Shown here piece after piece: positions 6,818 through 13,884 of a stretch of DNA of 32,438 bases. The position numbers and the translations under genes were made by a program. The stretch covers positions 1 to 32,438 of the forward strand of contig CAZOJT010000030.1 of assembly GCA_964580215.1 (NCBI GenBank), given 5' to 3'. Source of the stretch: SM23-73-3 sp964580215 (lineage in GTDB: Bacteria > Zixibacteria > MSB-5A5 > SM1-73). Under the pieces are notes generated by a model. It was not told the DNA's origin. It saw only the letters and a program-made list of their open reading frames with translations, and did not search any database. Within the stretch, counting starts at the first letter, position 1, and the number at the start of each line of letters is the position of its first letter.

Positions 6818-9220
6818 TCAATTGATATTCTTTGAAGCTAAGGCAGGTGGGAATATTTTATACTTCTTTATCTTATTTCGAATGGTGGCTTCGGGGATAC
6901 CTAATAGCCGGGCGGCTCTCAATTTGATCCAGTTGCTTTGGCTCAAAGCCTCGATGATTTTCTCTTTCTCGAACTCTGCCACCTGGCGAAATAAAGAGAT
7001 TTCATTGGAAAAAGCCGGATTGATGTAGGAGGTGACCAGTTTTTCTGACAAAAACCCGGATGGATCCTTATCACCTGCTTGAGCTAAGACCACCATCCTT
7101 TTTATCTCATTTTCAAGCTCTCTAACATTTCCGGGCCAGCCATATTCTAAAAATCTTTTTAGGGTTCCGTTTCTCTCAAATTCTTTTATTCTCTTTTCAT
7201 CCACCCCATACTCTTTTAGGAAATGCCTAACCAGAAGCGGAATATCACCTTTTCGATCCCTCAAAGGAGGGATGGTTATGTCGAAGGTATTGAGCCTGAA
7301 AAACAGATCCTGGCGAAATTTTCCATTTTTCGTCGCTTCCTTCAAATCATCAATGCTGGATGAGATGATCCTCACATCAATTTTTCTCGGCTTGGTTTCG
7401 CCCAGTCGGGTTATCTCTTTTTCCTCAATAGCTCTCAATAGCTTCACCTGAGTGAGCATGGGGATCTCTTCCACCTGATCCAGATAGAGAGTCCCGCCCT
7501 CCGCCTCCTCAAACAGACCGGGTTGGTCTTTGTCTGCTCCAGTGTATGCGCCCCTTTTGTGACCGAAAAGCTCATTTTCCAGAAGGCTCTCCGGAAGGGC
7601 GGCACAGTTTACCGCCACGAACCTTTTGTCCTTTCTTCTGCTGGAATAGTGTATGGCTTTGGCAAGTAAGTCTTTTCCGGTTCCGGTCTCACCCTCCAGA
7701 AGAATGCTTATGTCATAATCCTTTATCTGTTTCAGCTTCTCTGTGATCTCTTTCACCTCTGTGTTCTCGGTGAGAACGTTATCAAAAGTCACCTTTCCGT
7801 TGGATTTGGCAATCATGCTGGACTGAAAAAGAGTTTCCTCAATAGAGTGCCTTAAACTGCGAACTTGGCGGAGTTCCTTTTGATCGTTAGTCTGTTTAAA
7901 GAGGTTTTCTGCTTCAGCTAAGAAGACCTGAGCTTTGCCATAATCCTTCTGCTCCACCAGAAGATCGGTGATGGCTAAGTTAACCTGTCCCAGATGATAT
8001 TTTGAATTCAGTTCTCTGAATAAGATTTCGGCGTTGCTCAAAAATCCCAATCTCTTGTAATAACTGAAGGTCTCTGATCGACCCGCTTCCAGATAGGTTT
8101 TGGCTAATTCGTATTTTGCTCCTACCTGCTGGAGTAACGACATACTTTTCTCGAAACATTCACGGGATTCTTCTTTTTCTCTCTTTATAGAATAAATCTG
8201 CCCCAGGATTCTATAAACCGCTCCCTCCTCGATCTTTTCACCCAAAGACTTAGAAACTTTCAGAGATTTCTGACAAGAGATGAATGCTTGATCAAATTGC
8301 TTTTGATCTACTTGCAATTCGGCTAAAAGACGGTAAGTTTGACTGATCATATCCCCGTCAGGCACATCACTCTCCCATATGTTGATAATTTGATTATAAT
8401 GATCCTCCGCGTCTCTGTATTTTCCTTGATCAAAGCAAAGTTCACCCATGTATTCATGGTAAATGACTGTTTCCCTCAGATAATTATTCTTTTGGGCAAG
8501 CTCAAAAGCAGAATAAAGTTGTGCTTCCGCCTGCGGAAATTCTCTTTTTAAAGCAAAGATGTAACCCAGAGACAATTGGTCTCTACACGAGCCAATGTCA
8601 TCGCCTCTGGTGCTGTTGGCTTGGAGGCTGATTTTAAGCTCTTCTTTTGCCTTTTCCCAGTTTCCCAACAGTATATGAATTCTGCCCAGATTCCCTAAGA
8701 TTTTCGCCTCCATCAAAGAATCATTAATAGATTGGGAAAATTCTTTGGCTTCGTTGAGATATTCGGTCGCCTTCTCAAACTCGCATTTGGTAAAAAGTAT
8801 GCGGGCTATTATATTATCGCATTTTACTATGGATATATAATCTCGGACCCGACGATAAGTGGTAATAGCATCCCTGATATGGAGCTCAGCGTTTTTCAAA
8901 TCTCCCAAGCCCCAATGAATTCTTCCTAAAATATCTTGAATCTGCGCTACCTTTTCGTTTTCGGAGGTGTCCTTAAATGTTTCGTAGGCGAGCGTAACTT
9001 TAGCCAACGCCTCTTTGTATCTTCCCAAATTGTATAAACAAAAAGATGCCTGATAGTATATATCTCCCTTTTCACCGAGCGACAGATCAACTTGTGGGTC
9101 TTTTTCTACCTTTTGAATCTCCCTGAGCGCTTGATCAAATTTCCCTTGCTGAACCAAAGACTGAATGAGTTTGATCCTTGCCTTTGAGGGAGAACTCGTG
9201 GCTTTTAATTGAGTCTCCAT
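6818..9220 (-). CDS. TPR-containing sigma-54-dependent transcriptional activator
   Basis: 800 residues. I choose ATG at 9220 over GTG at 9229 because AAAGGTGA sits five bases before the ATG. Residues 1 to about 460 are a TPR-type solenoid (repeated A/L/Y/G pattern) in place of a receiver or GAF domain, so the input is probably a protein or peptide ligand. The AAA+ domain (about 480-710) has Walker A GETGTGKD, sigma-54 contact loop GAYTGA, arginine-finger region FRQDLFFRLN and WPGNVRELEN. The C-terminus carries a Fis-type helix-turn-helix (LRAARLLGIPEATIRNKIKKY). The Walker B reads GGTLYLDQVEEI: the usual DE is DQ, confirmed in the DNA (GAT CAG), which may slow ATP hydrolysis. It is the second gene of an operon whose promoter looks sigma-54 type, implying autoactivation. 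Confidence 0.92.
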   Translation of the reverse strand: METQLKATSSPSKARIKLIQSLVQQGKFDQALREIQKVEKDPQVDLSLGEKGDIYYQASFCLYNLGRYKEALAKVTLAYETFKDTSENEKVAQIQDILGRIHWGLGDLKNAELHIRDAITTYRRVRDYISIVKCDNIIARILFTKCEFEKATEYLNEAKEFSQSINDSLMEAKILGNLGRIHILLGNWEKAKEELKISLQANSTRGDDIGSCRDQLSLGYIFALKREFPQAEAQLYSAFELAQKNNYLRETVIYHEYMGELCFDQGKYRDAEDHYNQIINIWESDVPDGDMISQTYRLLAELQVDQKQFDQAFISCQKSLKVSKSLGEKIEEGAVYRILGQIYSIKREKEESRECFEKSMSLLQQVGAKYELAKTYLEAGRSETFSYYKRLGFLSNAEILFRELNSKYHLGQVNLAITDLLVEQKDYGKAQVFLAEAENLFKQTNDQKELRQVRSLRHSIEETLFQSSMIAKSNGKVTFDNVLTENTEVKEITEKLKQIKDYDISILLEGETGTGKDLLAKAIHYSSRRKDKRFVAVNCAALPESLLENELFGHKRGAYTGADKDQPGLFEEAEGGTLYLDQVEEIPMLTQVKLLRAIEEKEITRLGETKPRKIDVRIISSSIDDLKEATKNGKFRQDLFFRLNTFDITIPPLRDRKGDIPLLVRHFLKEYGVDEKRIKEFERNGTLKRFLEYGWPGNVRELENEIKRMVVLAQAGDKDPSGFLSEKLVTSYINPAFSNEISLFRQVAEFEKEKIIEALSQSNWIKLRAARLLGIPEATIRNKIKKYKIFPPALASKNIN

Positions 9221-9243
9221 CTCTCTCACCTTTGGAAGGAGAT

Positions 9244-9561
9244 TTACTCTGATCTATTGTTATACCTAATTGAGCTTTGTCCGTCCTTTTTTCCCTTGAC
9301 AACGTATTTGAGATAGAATTGAACGGTAAAGTTGGTAATTATTGTGGTGACCAAGTCCTGAAACCCTGCACCTGCACCGGGACGATAACCGGGAGGGGCG
9401 TAAGTGCCATTATTGCTGTGAGTTGATTCACCCCATGGATGCCCCTGAATGACTATGGGACCAAACTCGTACTTTTTTGGACCCCAGTTTGAATAAGCTG
9501 ATCCAGCGGCGAGGATCAAAATACTCAGGATCAGGACAACGGTCAGGCTTTTCTTTCGCAT
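9244..9561 (-). CDS. Small secreted protein, sigma-54 operon leader gene
   Basis: 105 residues. The ATG at 9561 has AGGAGGTGA upstream. Residues 1-24 form a signal peptide (MRKKSLTVVLILSILILAAG, cleavage near SAYS-N). The mature part is short and rich in G, Y, P and N (GYRPGAGAGFQD), with two hydrophobic stretches near LVTTIITNFTVQFYLKYVV. No family recognised. The gap to the activator start is 23 bases, so both are in one operon downstream of the sigma-54 promoter at 9639-9656. It could be the signal sensed by the TPR activator or simply its regulated product; neither is shown. Confidence 0.75.
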   Translation of the reverse strand: MRKKSLTVVLILSILILAAGSAYSNWGPKKYEFGPIVIQGHPWGESTHSNNGTYAPPGYRPGAGAGFQDLVTTIITNFTVQFYLKYVVKGKKDGQSSIRYNNRSE

Positions 9562-9638
9562 CTTTTTTCACCTCCTAAAAACTAAAGGCGCACAAAAACC
9601 TCTGGGTTAGTTTTAGTTTATTTTCACAAATTTGGGTA

Positions 9639-9656
9639 GCGCAAAAATTGCGCCAA
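9639..9656 (-). promoter_or_regulatory. Sigma-54 (-24/-12) promoter
   Basis: The minus strand reads TTGGCGCAATTTTTGCGC, matching TTGGCAC-N5-TTGC with the invariant GG and GC exactly ten bases apart. The predicted start is near 9629, 68 bases before the ATG at 9561. The activator encoded in the same operon is of the sigma-54 type, which fits. Confidence 0.75.
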
Positions 9657-9766
9657 AATTGACTAATTCACACTATTTTTTTCACCCCACTAACATGTTG
9701 CCCCATAACAGCTTGTTTAACGAAATCAGGTGGCTTATAAACCTTCGCCCAAATATGATACGTATA

Positions 9767-9784
9767 TTCGCAGGAAATTGCGAG
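9767..9784. promoter_or_regulatory. Putative activator site (TTCGC...TGCGAG)
   Basis: TTCGCAGGAAATTGCGAG contains TCGCA/TGCGA arms and resembles the site at 9845. It is centred about 130 bases upstream of the -12 box, a normal distance for a sigma-54 enhancer site. Confidence 0.4.
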
Positions 9785-9844
9785 CGCTGGATTTACAGGT
9801 GGTTATTCTTTTTCGTAAGTTATTATGGAGTAAAATGAAAGAGA

Positions 9845-9862
9845 TTCGTCAAAAATTGCGAA
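9845..9862. promoter_or_regulatory. Putative activator site (TTCG...CGAA)
   Basis: TTCGTCAAAAATTGCGAA, 17 of 18 bases the same as 5946-5963. It lies about 210 bases upstream of the sigma-54 -12 box and 78 bases from the site at 9767. Confidence 0.4.
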
Positions 9863-10111
9863 TAAAAGTTATTTTTTTCGAAGGTTTGTGGGGCGGGCAT
9901 TTTTACTTTCAGAGAAGTTCTTATCACCTGCTAAGCTTTTACCCGCAATTAGGTGGAAACAGCTTTAGCTTTAAAATTTCGCTTAACAAGGATTTGGAAA
10001 AGGAAGAGTTTTGAAATTGTCCCCACTTGAGAAAAAAGCTCTTTTAAGTAATCCCCTAAATTGAATGGAATGGTTGGATCGTATTTATTTTGTCAGGTTG
10101 TTATTTAGATG

Positions 10112-10316
10112 ATCTCTGAAAAAGTGTAACAGAGTGGTCGGGCAAGGTGCCCCCAGACGGGAGCGTCTGCTCGTCTGGGATGGCGAACCGTTGTTCGTAA
10201 TTGGTCCGCCTCTGGCGGAGAATAAAAACTATGTGCCTCTGGCCAAAAAGCTAAGCACGAAGAGATAGATGAGTAAAAGCTCAAAATAGTTCTTGACACG
10301 GTAGCTTTTCAGAGAT
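10112..10316. repeat. 205-bp segment with 11-bp terminal inverted repeats
   Basis: ATCTCTGAAAA (10112-10122) and TTTTCAGAGAT (10306-10316) are perfect inverted ends. The interior holds CCAGACGGGAGCGTCTG and CCGCCTCTGGCGG hairpins but no gene. It could be a miniature element or coincidence. The rest of 9863-10458 shows no gene. Confidence 0.3.
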
Positions 10317-10336
10317 AGGGACAGGGGCTTGCTTCG

Positions 10337-10360
10337 CACTTCTCCCGCCAAAGGCGGGAT
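10337..10360. repeat. CCCGCC-AAA-GGCGGG dispersed hairpin
   Basis: 24 bases identical to about 1735-1758. It is followed by GACGCTTGCCCGTCTGGGCC and CACCCGTCTGGGTG hairpins (10381-10416). Confidence 0.6.
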
Positions 10361-10458
10361 GTCGAAGAAAGGCTCAAGCAGACGCTTGCCCGTCTGGGCC
10401 CACCCGTCTGGGTGGATACCATGTACCTATACTTGTCCAACGCAAACAAAAATTTTTC

Positions 10459-10487
10459 TTGACTTTTGTTGTGCACCGCACTATATT
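10459..10487 (+). promoter_or_regulatory. Sigma-70 promoter of the PhaR-phasin gene
   Basis: TTGACT (10459-10464), 17-base spacer, TATATT (10482-10487). The predicted start near 10494 falls at the beginning of a heptad repeat array, so the short leader is made of repeats. Confidence 0.65.
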
Positions 10488-10491
10488 AAAA

Positions 10492-10533
10492 GCAGTAGGC
10501 AGTAGACGGTAAACAGTAGACAGTAGACAGAAA
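10492..10533 (+). repeat. Heptanucleotide array, six units
   Basis: Contiguous 7-mers GCAGTAG, GCAGTAG, ACGGTAA, ACAGTAG, ACAGTAG, ACAGAAA end 10 bases before the ATG at 10544. In another register the unit is GTAGACA, which recurs in the array at 24693-24720. It replaces any Shine-Dalgarno for this start. Confidence 0.75.
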
Positions 10534-10543
10534 TTTATATTTT

Positions 10544-11122
10544 ATGGAAACTCGGATCATAAAAAGATATAAAAACAGGAGGTTATATGATACTTTTGAA
10601 AAAAGGACTATCAAGCTGAAAGATGTGGCACTTCTGGTCAAAAAAGATGTTAGCTTTATGGTGATCGATAATAAAACCGGCAAGGACGCTACCATATCAG
10701 TCCTATCCAGAGTTTTGTCAGATTCGTTATCTGAAGACAAAAAGAATCTTAAAAAAACCACCAAACTAATCCGTTTACTTATTTCCAAAGGAGGAGGTAT
10801 AACCATGGATTTCTTCAAAAAATCGGTTCTGTTCGGTCTGGGTGTCTTTGACCTGACTAGGGAGAAGGCGGAAAGAATCGTGGATGAGATGATCAAAAGG
10901 GGCGAGATGTCTCAATCCGACAAAGCCAAGGCGGTTAAGGAGCTTTTGAAGGGCCACGACGAGCGGATGAAGAAGCTGAAGACAAAAATCGATGAGAGCG
11001 TGGAAAAAATAACCGCTAAGGTAAAAGGAAAGGAAAAGGAGGAGTTAGCTCAGCTTCATAAAAAAATTGATCAGCTTACTAAAGTGATAGAGAAGCTGGA
11101 GAAAAAATTGGGAGGAAAATAG
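10544..11122 (+). CDS. PhaR-type DNA-binding domain fused to phasin-like coiled coil
   Basis: 192 residues. The N-terminus ETRIIKRYKNRRLYDT is the signature of the PHA accumulation regulator DNA-binding domain (PhaR/PHB_acc_N), residues about 4-60. From residue 88, MDFFKKSVLFGLGVFDLTREKAERIVDEMIKRG plus a long Lys/Glu coiled coil resembles PhaF/PhaI-type granule-associated proteins. In well-studied species these are separate: PhaR represses phasin genes and binds PHA granules. The ATG at 10544 has no Shine-Dalgarno. In contrast an in-frame ATG at 10805 is preceded by AAGGAGGAGGT six bases away, so a 105-residue phasin-like product is likely made too, perhaps as the major form. No PHA synthase is in the window, so a link to PHA is by family only. 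Confidence 0.8.
   Translation: METRIIKRYKNRRLYDTFEKRTIKLKDVALLVKKDVSFMVIDNKTGKDATISVLSRVLSDSLSEDKKNLKKTTKLIRLLISKGGGITMDFFKKSVLFGLGVFDLTREKAERIVDEMIKRGEMSQSDKAKAVKELLKGHDERMKKLKTKIDESVEKITAKVKGKEKEELAQLHKKIDQLTKVIEKLEKKLGGK
10788..10807 (+). promoter_or_regulatory. Strong internal ribosome binding site and ATG
   Basis: AAGGAGGAGGT (10788-10798) with six-base spacing to ATG 10805, in frame with the PhaR-like domain. This is the best ribosome site in the locus and sits exactly between the two domains. Confidence 0.7.
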
Positions 11123-11128
11123 AAGTCA

Positions 11129-11223
11129 TGTAGGTCAACCCCGCCATAGGCGGGATTGACAAATAAGGATGCGTATGCATTCATACGAATTTGTCAAGCA
11201 GGCTACGCCATGCTTGACCTACA
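11129..11223. repeat. Palindromic element, TGTAGGTC family copy C
   Basis: 10-bp terminal inverted repeats TGTAGGTCAA and TTGACCTACA. Inside are CCCGCC-ATA-GGCGGG and the 20-mer GCGTATGCATTCATACGAAT (11171-11190), which is the exact reverse complement of 14787-14806. It starts 6 bases after the phasin-like stop. Confidence 0.7.
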
Positions 11224-11345
11224 AAACTGGGACAATCCATCTACCAAATTCAACAAAGCCAATACCAAAATTTGTCAAGTTAAAAAGTTGTTGACCATAA
11301 GTTAGGTGCTGGGCTTCTTCTCCGTGATAGTAATCTGTTGATGCA

Positions 11346-11363
11346 CGGCATTTTAAAATGCCG
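11346..11363. terminator. 18-bp palindrome between convergent genes
   Basis: CGGCATTTTAAAATGCCG lies between the ends of the genes at 11122 (+) and 11429 (-). The A/T core and position suggest a bidirectional end signal, but a classical T-tail is lacking. Confidence 0.35.
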
Positions 11364-11428
11364 ATGCCCTTTGGCTCACGAAATCTCTATCCCTGAATCA
11401 GATTTGGTGATCGACAGGAGGCTCGCGC

Positions 11429-12226
11429 TTACAAACCAATTTTCTCTTTGATGCCCGGAAGGTTTACTCCGAGGAAGTAGTAACCGGAATCCTTATTGAC
11501 GGTGAGATTTTTTCCAATTCCGACTTGAAAAAGATCATCCGGAAACGCCAGAACAAAGCCCAACCCTATCTCGATCTTTTGATCCGGATCAAAATCCAGA
11601 AAAGAGAAATTTAACCCGAAGCCAAGCTTATTCAACAGACTTTTCTCCGGCTGAATGTATCTTAAGGTATAGCTGATCCCGGCGCCCAAGCTTCCAGGAT
11701 GGTCTCCGGCTCTTTGCACCGAAAGAATGGGGAAGGAGATGTTTCCGCCAAGTTTATGCTTCTTTATTTGAATGTGTCTTTCAAACACATAGGAGTAGTT
11801 TATATCATCATAGATTTTGAGGTGTATTTCATCCCCTGGTCCAACAGCCCATTTTTGTAAATGTATGTAGACTTTCTTTGAAGGAATATTTTTATTTGGA
11901 TCGAAATTTTGCGGATTGTAAGCGGTGGTGCCTGAATCGGTCATGTGTGCGTATGTCGAAAGGGGAATCTCAAATCCCCCCCCATTTTTCCTTTTCACCT
12001 CAATTTCAATCTTTATCCTGGTTTGATCATCCATAAGGGAGTCCACAAATCCAATAAGAATAAAACTCCGATAGTCAACTGAGTTTCCCCTATAGATGGT
12101 AAGTAGATAGCCGTCACAGGTCCTTTCCTTGAGTGTGATGAAGTCTGTTTTTCTTCCTCCATTTGCTTTGTGAGGCAAGAGGACGAAAATAAAGAGAAGA
12201 ATTGTAACTAAAGCTTTTGTTTTCAC
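11429..12226 (-). CDS. Hypothetical exported protein, possible outer-membrane type
   Basis: 265 residues from GTG at 12226. This start is chosen because GGAGTGATC sits just before it and because it puts a clean signal peptide (MKTKALVTILLFIFVLLPHKANG) at the N-terminus; the frame is open about 30 codons further upstream without a ribosome site. The middle has alternating polar and hydrophobic beta-type segments (DQTRIKIEIEVKRKNGGGFEIPL). The last 80 residues are glycine- and aromatic-rich strands (GAGISYTLRYI, GFGLNFSFLDFD, IEIGLGFVLAF, GYYFLGVNL) like the end of a small beta barrel. No family recognised. It is divergent from the cystathionine beta-synthase-type gene. Confidence 0.7.
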   Translation of the reverse strand: MKTKALVTILLFIFVLLPHKANGGRKTDFITLKERTCDGYLLTIYRGNSVDYRSFILIGFVDSLMDDQTRIKIEIEVKRKNGGGFEIPLSTYAHMTDSGTTAYNPQNFDPNKNIPSKKVYIHLQKWAVGPGDEIHLKIYDDINYSYVFERHIQIKKHKLGGNISFPILSVQRAGDHPGSLGAGISYTLRYIQPEKSLLNKLGFGLNFSFLDFDPDQKIEIGLGFVLAFPDDLFQVGIGKNLTVNKDSGYYFLGVNLPGIKEKIGL

Positions 12227-12344
12227 GATCACTCCGAAAGTTAACACAAGATGTTGTTGTGAAATAATAGTCCTTATCCTCGTTTTGTCAAGTTTTTTTA
12301 TTGAGGGCTTTAAAAACACTTATTCGCAAAAGTTGCACTGGAGC

Positions 12345-12489
12345 GTAAAGCTTTAGCTTTACTTTTATGCAGTATTTGTGGAGATGATTAGCTCTACTCG
12401 CCTGCAGGTGGGTATTTACCCTGATCTGTAATAGAGAGTTTCCCAAAGCATCGGAAAAGAGCTTTTACCTGGTTCGCCTAAAGGCGAAC
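12345..12489. repeat. Two hairpins in the 12227-12632 intergenic region
   Basis: GTAAAGC-TTTA-GCTTTAC (12345-12362) and GTTCGCC-TAAA-GGCGAAC (12472-12489), both perfect 7-bp stems with TTTA/TAAA loops. Between them I see no gene. Confidence 0.5.
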
Positions 12490-12527
12490 ACTCCAGATAG
12501 TTTTCTTTTAGGCTTCTCAAAAATGTC

Positions 12528-12555
12528 TTGACCCAACATCTGTTCGTCTTATATT
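12528..12555 (+). promoter_or_regulatory. Upstream promoter of the CBS-type gene
   Basis: TTGACC (12528-12533), 16-base spacer, TATATT (12550-12555). Tandem with the promoter at 12569. Confidence 0.5.
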
Positions 12556-12568
12556 CAGATCAGACGAG

Positions 12569-12598
12569 TTGTCAAACGTTTCAAGTACGACGTATAAT
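12569..12598 (+). promoter_or_regulatory. Proximal promoter of the CBS-type gene
   Basis: TTGTCA (12569-12574), 18-base spacer, perfect TATAAT (12593-12598). Transcript start near 12605, 28 bases before the ATG at 12633. Confidence 0.6.
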
Positions 12599-12632
12599 CG
12601 GAGTTACAACTGAGTTTTTGACTGGAGGAAAC

Positions 12633-13604
12633 ATGTATTATGATAACATAACGGATTTAGTGGGAAACACCCCCTTGGTGAAATTGAATCGAGTGACCAA
12701 GGGAATCAAGGCGCAGGTGTTAGCCAAGCTGGAGTTTTTCAATCCGGGCGGGAGCGTGAAAGATCGCATGGCTTTTTATATGTTGAAGGAGGAGGAAAAG
12801 GAGGGGAGGCTCAGAAAAGGAGGCACCATTGTGGAAGCTACCTCTGGCAACACCGGAGTAGGAATCGCCATGTATGCGGCATCCAAAGGATACAAAGCCA
12901 TCTTCACCATTCCTGATAAGATGAGCCAGGAGAAGATAAATTTGCTTAAGGCGTTCGGCGCAGAGGTGATAATTACCCCCACCGATGTTCCTCCTGATTC
13001 ACCGGAAAGCTACTATGAGGTCGCCAGAAGGATTCATGCCCAAACTCCTAACAGCGTCATTCTGGAGCAATACTTTAATGAGAAAAACTGTGAGGCACAT
13101 TACAAAACTACCGGACCTGAGATCTGGGAACAGACCCAAGGCAAGCTGGATTATGTGGTGATCGGCATCGGCACCGGAGGAACCATGTCAGGTGCGGCAA
13201 AATATCTTAAGGAAAAAAATCCCGAAATCAAAGCCATAGGAGTGGACCCGGTTGGCTCGGTGTTTCATGATTACTTCAAAACGAAAAAGTTAATTGAGCC
13301 TCACACCTACCTGGTGGAAGGAATAGGGGAGGATATGGTCGTTCCCACCATGCACTTTGAAGTCATGGACGATGTGATTCAGGTCACAGACAAAGATTGT
13401 TTTCTTATGGCACGAAGACTTGTCAGGGAAGAGGGTATCTTCGGTGGAGGCTCAAGTGGAGGAGCGGTCTGGGCAACTCTTAAATTGGCAGAAAATTTAA
13501 GTGAGGATAAAATTATAGTGGTAATACTCCCCGACGCAGGAGCCAGATATCTTAGCAAGATGTTTAATGATGAGTGGATGAAACAAAGGGGGTTTTTGTC
13601 TTAG
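12633..13604 (+). CDS. Cystathionine beta-synthase-type PLP enzyme (cysteine synthase family)
   Basis: 323 residues from ATG 12633 (GGAGG six bases upstream). The fold-type II PLP signature is NPGGSVKDR with Schiff-base Lys43, substrate loop TSGNTG (70-75), and phosphate loop GIGTGGT. Several stretches fit cystathionine beta-synthase cores better than CysK: DSPESYYEVA, LEQYFNEKNCEAHYKTT, YLVEGIGEDMVVPT, GGSSGGAVW and PDAGARYLSKMFNDEWMKQRGFL. It lacks the heme-binding N-terminus and C-terminal CBS pair of the human enzyme. Likely reaction: serine (or O-acetylserine) plus homocysteine or sulfide to cystathionine or cysteine in the cytoplasm. Monocistronic: tandem promoters upstream, terminator at 13692. 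Confidence 0.9.
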   Translation: MYYDNITDLVGNTPLVKLNRVTKGIKAQVLAKLEFFNPGGSVKDRMAFYMLKEEEKEGRLRKGGTIVEATSGNTGVGIAMYAASKGYKAIFTIPDKMSQEKINLLKAFGAEVIITPTDVPPDSPESYYEVARRIHAQTPNSVILEQYFNEKNCEAHYKTTGPEIWEQTQGKLDYVVIGIGTGGTMSGAAKYLKEKNPEIKAIGVDPVGSVFHDYFKTKKLIEPHTYLVEGIGEDMVVPTMHFEVMDDVIQVTDKDCFLMARRLVREEGIFGGGSSGGAVWATLKLAENLSEDKIIVVILPDAGARYLSKMFNDEWMKQRGFLS

Positions 13605-13613
13605 TTTCCTTAA

Positions 13614-13642
13614 CTGGAGCGAGGGTTCGACCCCCGCCCCAG
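13614..13642. repeat. Hairpin resembling a tRNA T-arm, between short direct repeats
   Basis: CTGG-A-GCG-A-GGG, loop TTCGA, CCC-C-CGC-C-CCAG: 10 pairs with two A/C mismatches. GGTTCGACC looks like a T-loop but no tRNA body is present. TTTTTGTCTTAGT, which includes the upstream gene's stop codon, occurs at 13593-13605 and again at 13656-13668, bracketing the hairpin. Confidence 0.45.
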
Positions 13643-13691
13643 CTAAGAAGAGGGATTTTTGTCTTAGTGCTTGAAACGAATAAGAATGTAG

Positions 13692-13719
13692 CGTCGCACC
13701 TTGTGTGCGACGGTTTTTT
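13692..13719 (+). terminator. Intrinsic terminator of the CBS-type gene
   Basis: CGTCGCAC and GTGCGACG arms, 5-base loop, then GTTTTTT. Located 88 bases after the stop. Confidence 0.85.
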
Positions 13720-13732
13720 CTTAGGTCCGATT

Positions 13733-13762
13733 ACCAGAACCTAACTTAAGTTAGGTTCTGGT
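13733..13762. repeat. Perfect 30-bp palindrome
   Basis: Half-site ACCAGAACCTAACTT followed at once by its exact complement, with no loop. It lies between the terminator at 13719 and the etf promoter at 13822. It could be a large operator or cruciform-forming repeat. Confidence 0.7.
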
Positions 13763-13821
13763 CTTCAAACTCTTCTTGAACCTACGATTGGTTTTCGCTC
13801 ATTACCTTCAAGGTTTTTCAT

Positions 13822-13850
13822 TTGACAATGCCACGTTGATTTTTTATCTT
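13822..13850 (+). promoter_or_regulatory. Promoter of the etf operon
   Basis: Perfect TTGACA (13822-13827), 17-base spacer, TATCTT (13845-13850). Start near 13857, 28 bases before the etfB ATG. Confidence 0.65.
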
Positions 13851-13884
13851 TGTGAAAAGTTTCTCAAACTGTTGGAGGTTTGTT

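Noticed and set aside
13614..13642. A tRNA gene suggested by GGTTCGACC and a CCCCAGCT end
   Set aside because: No matching 5' acceptor arm, D-arm or anticodon arm within 90 bases upstream; the sequence folds as a simple hairpin.
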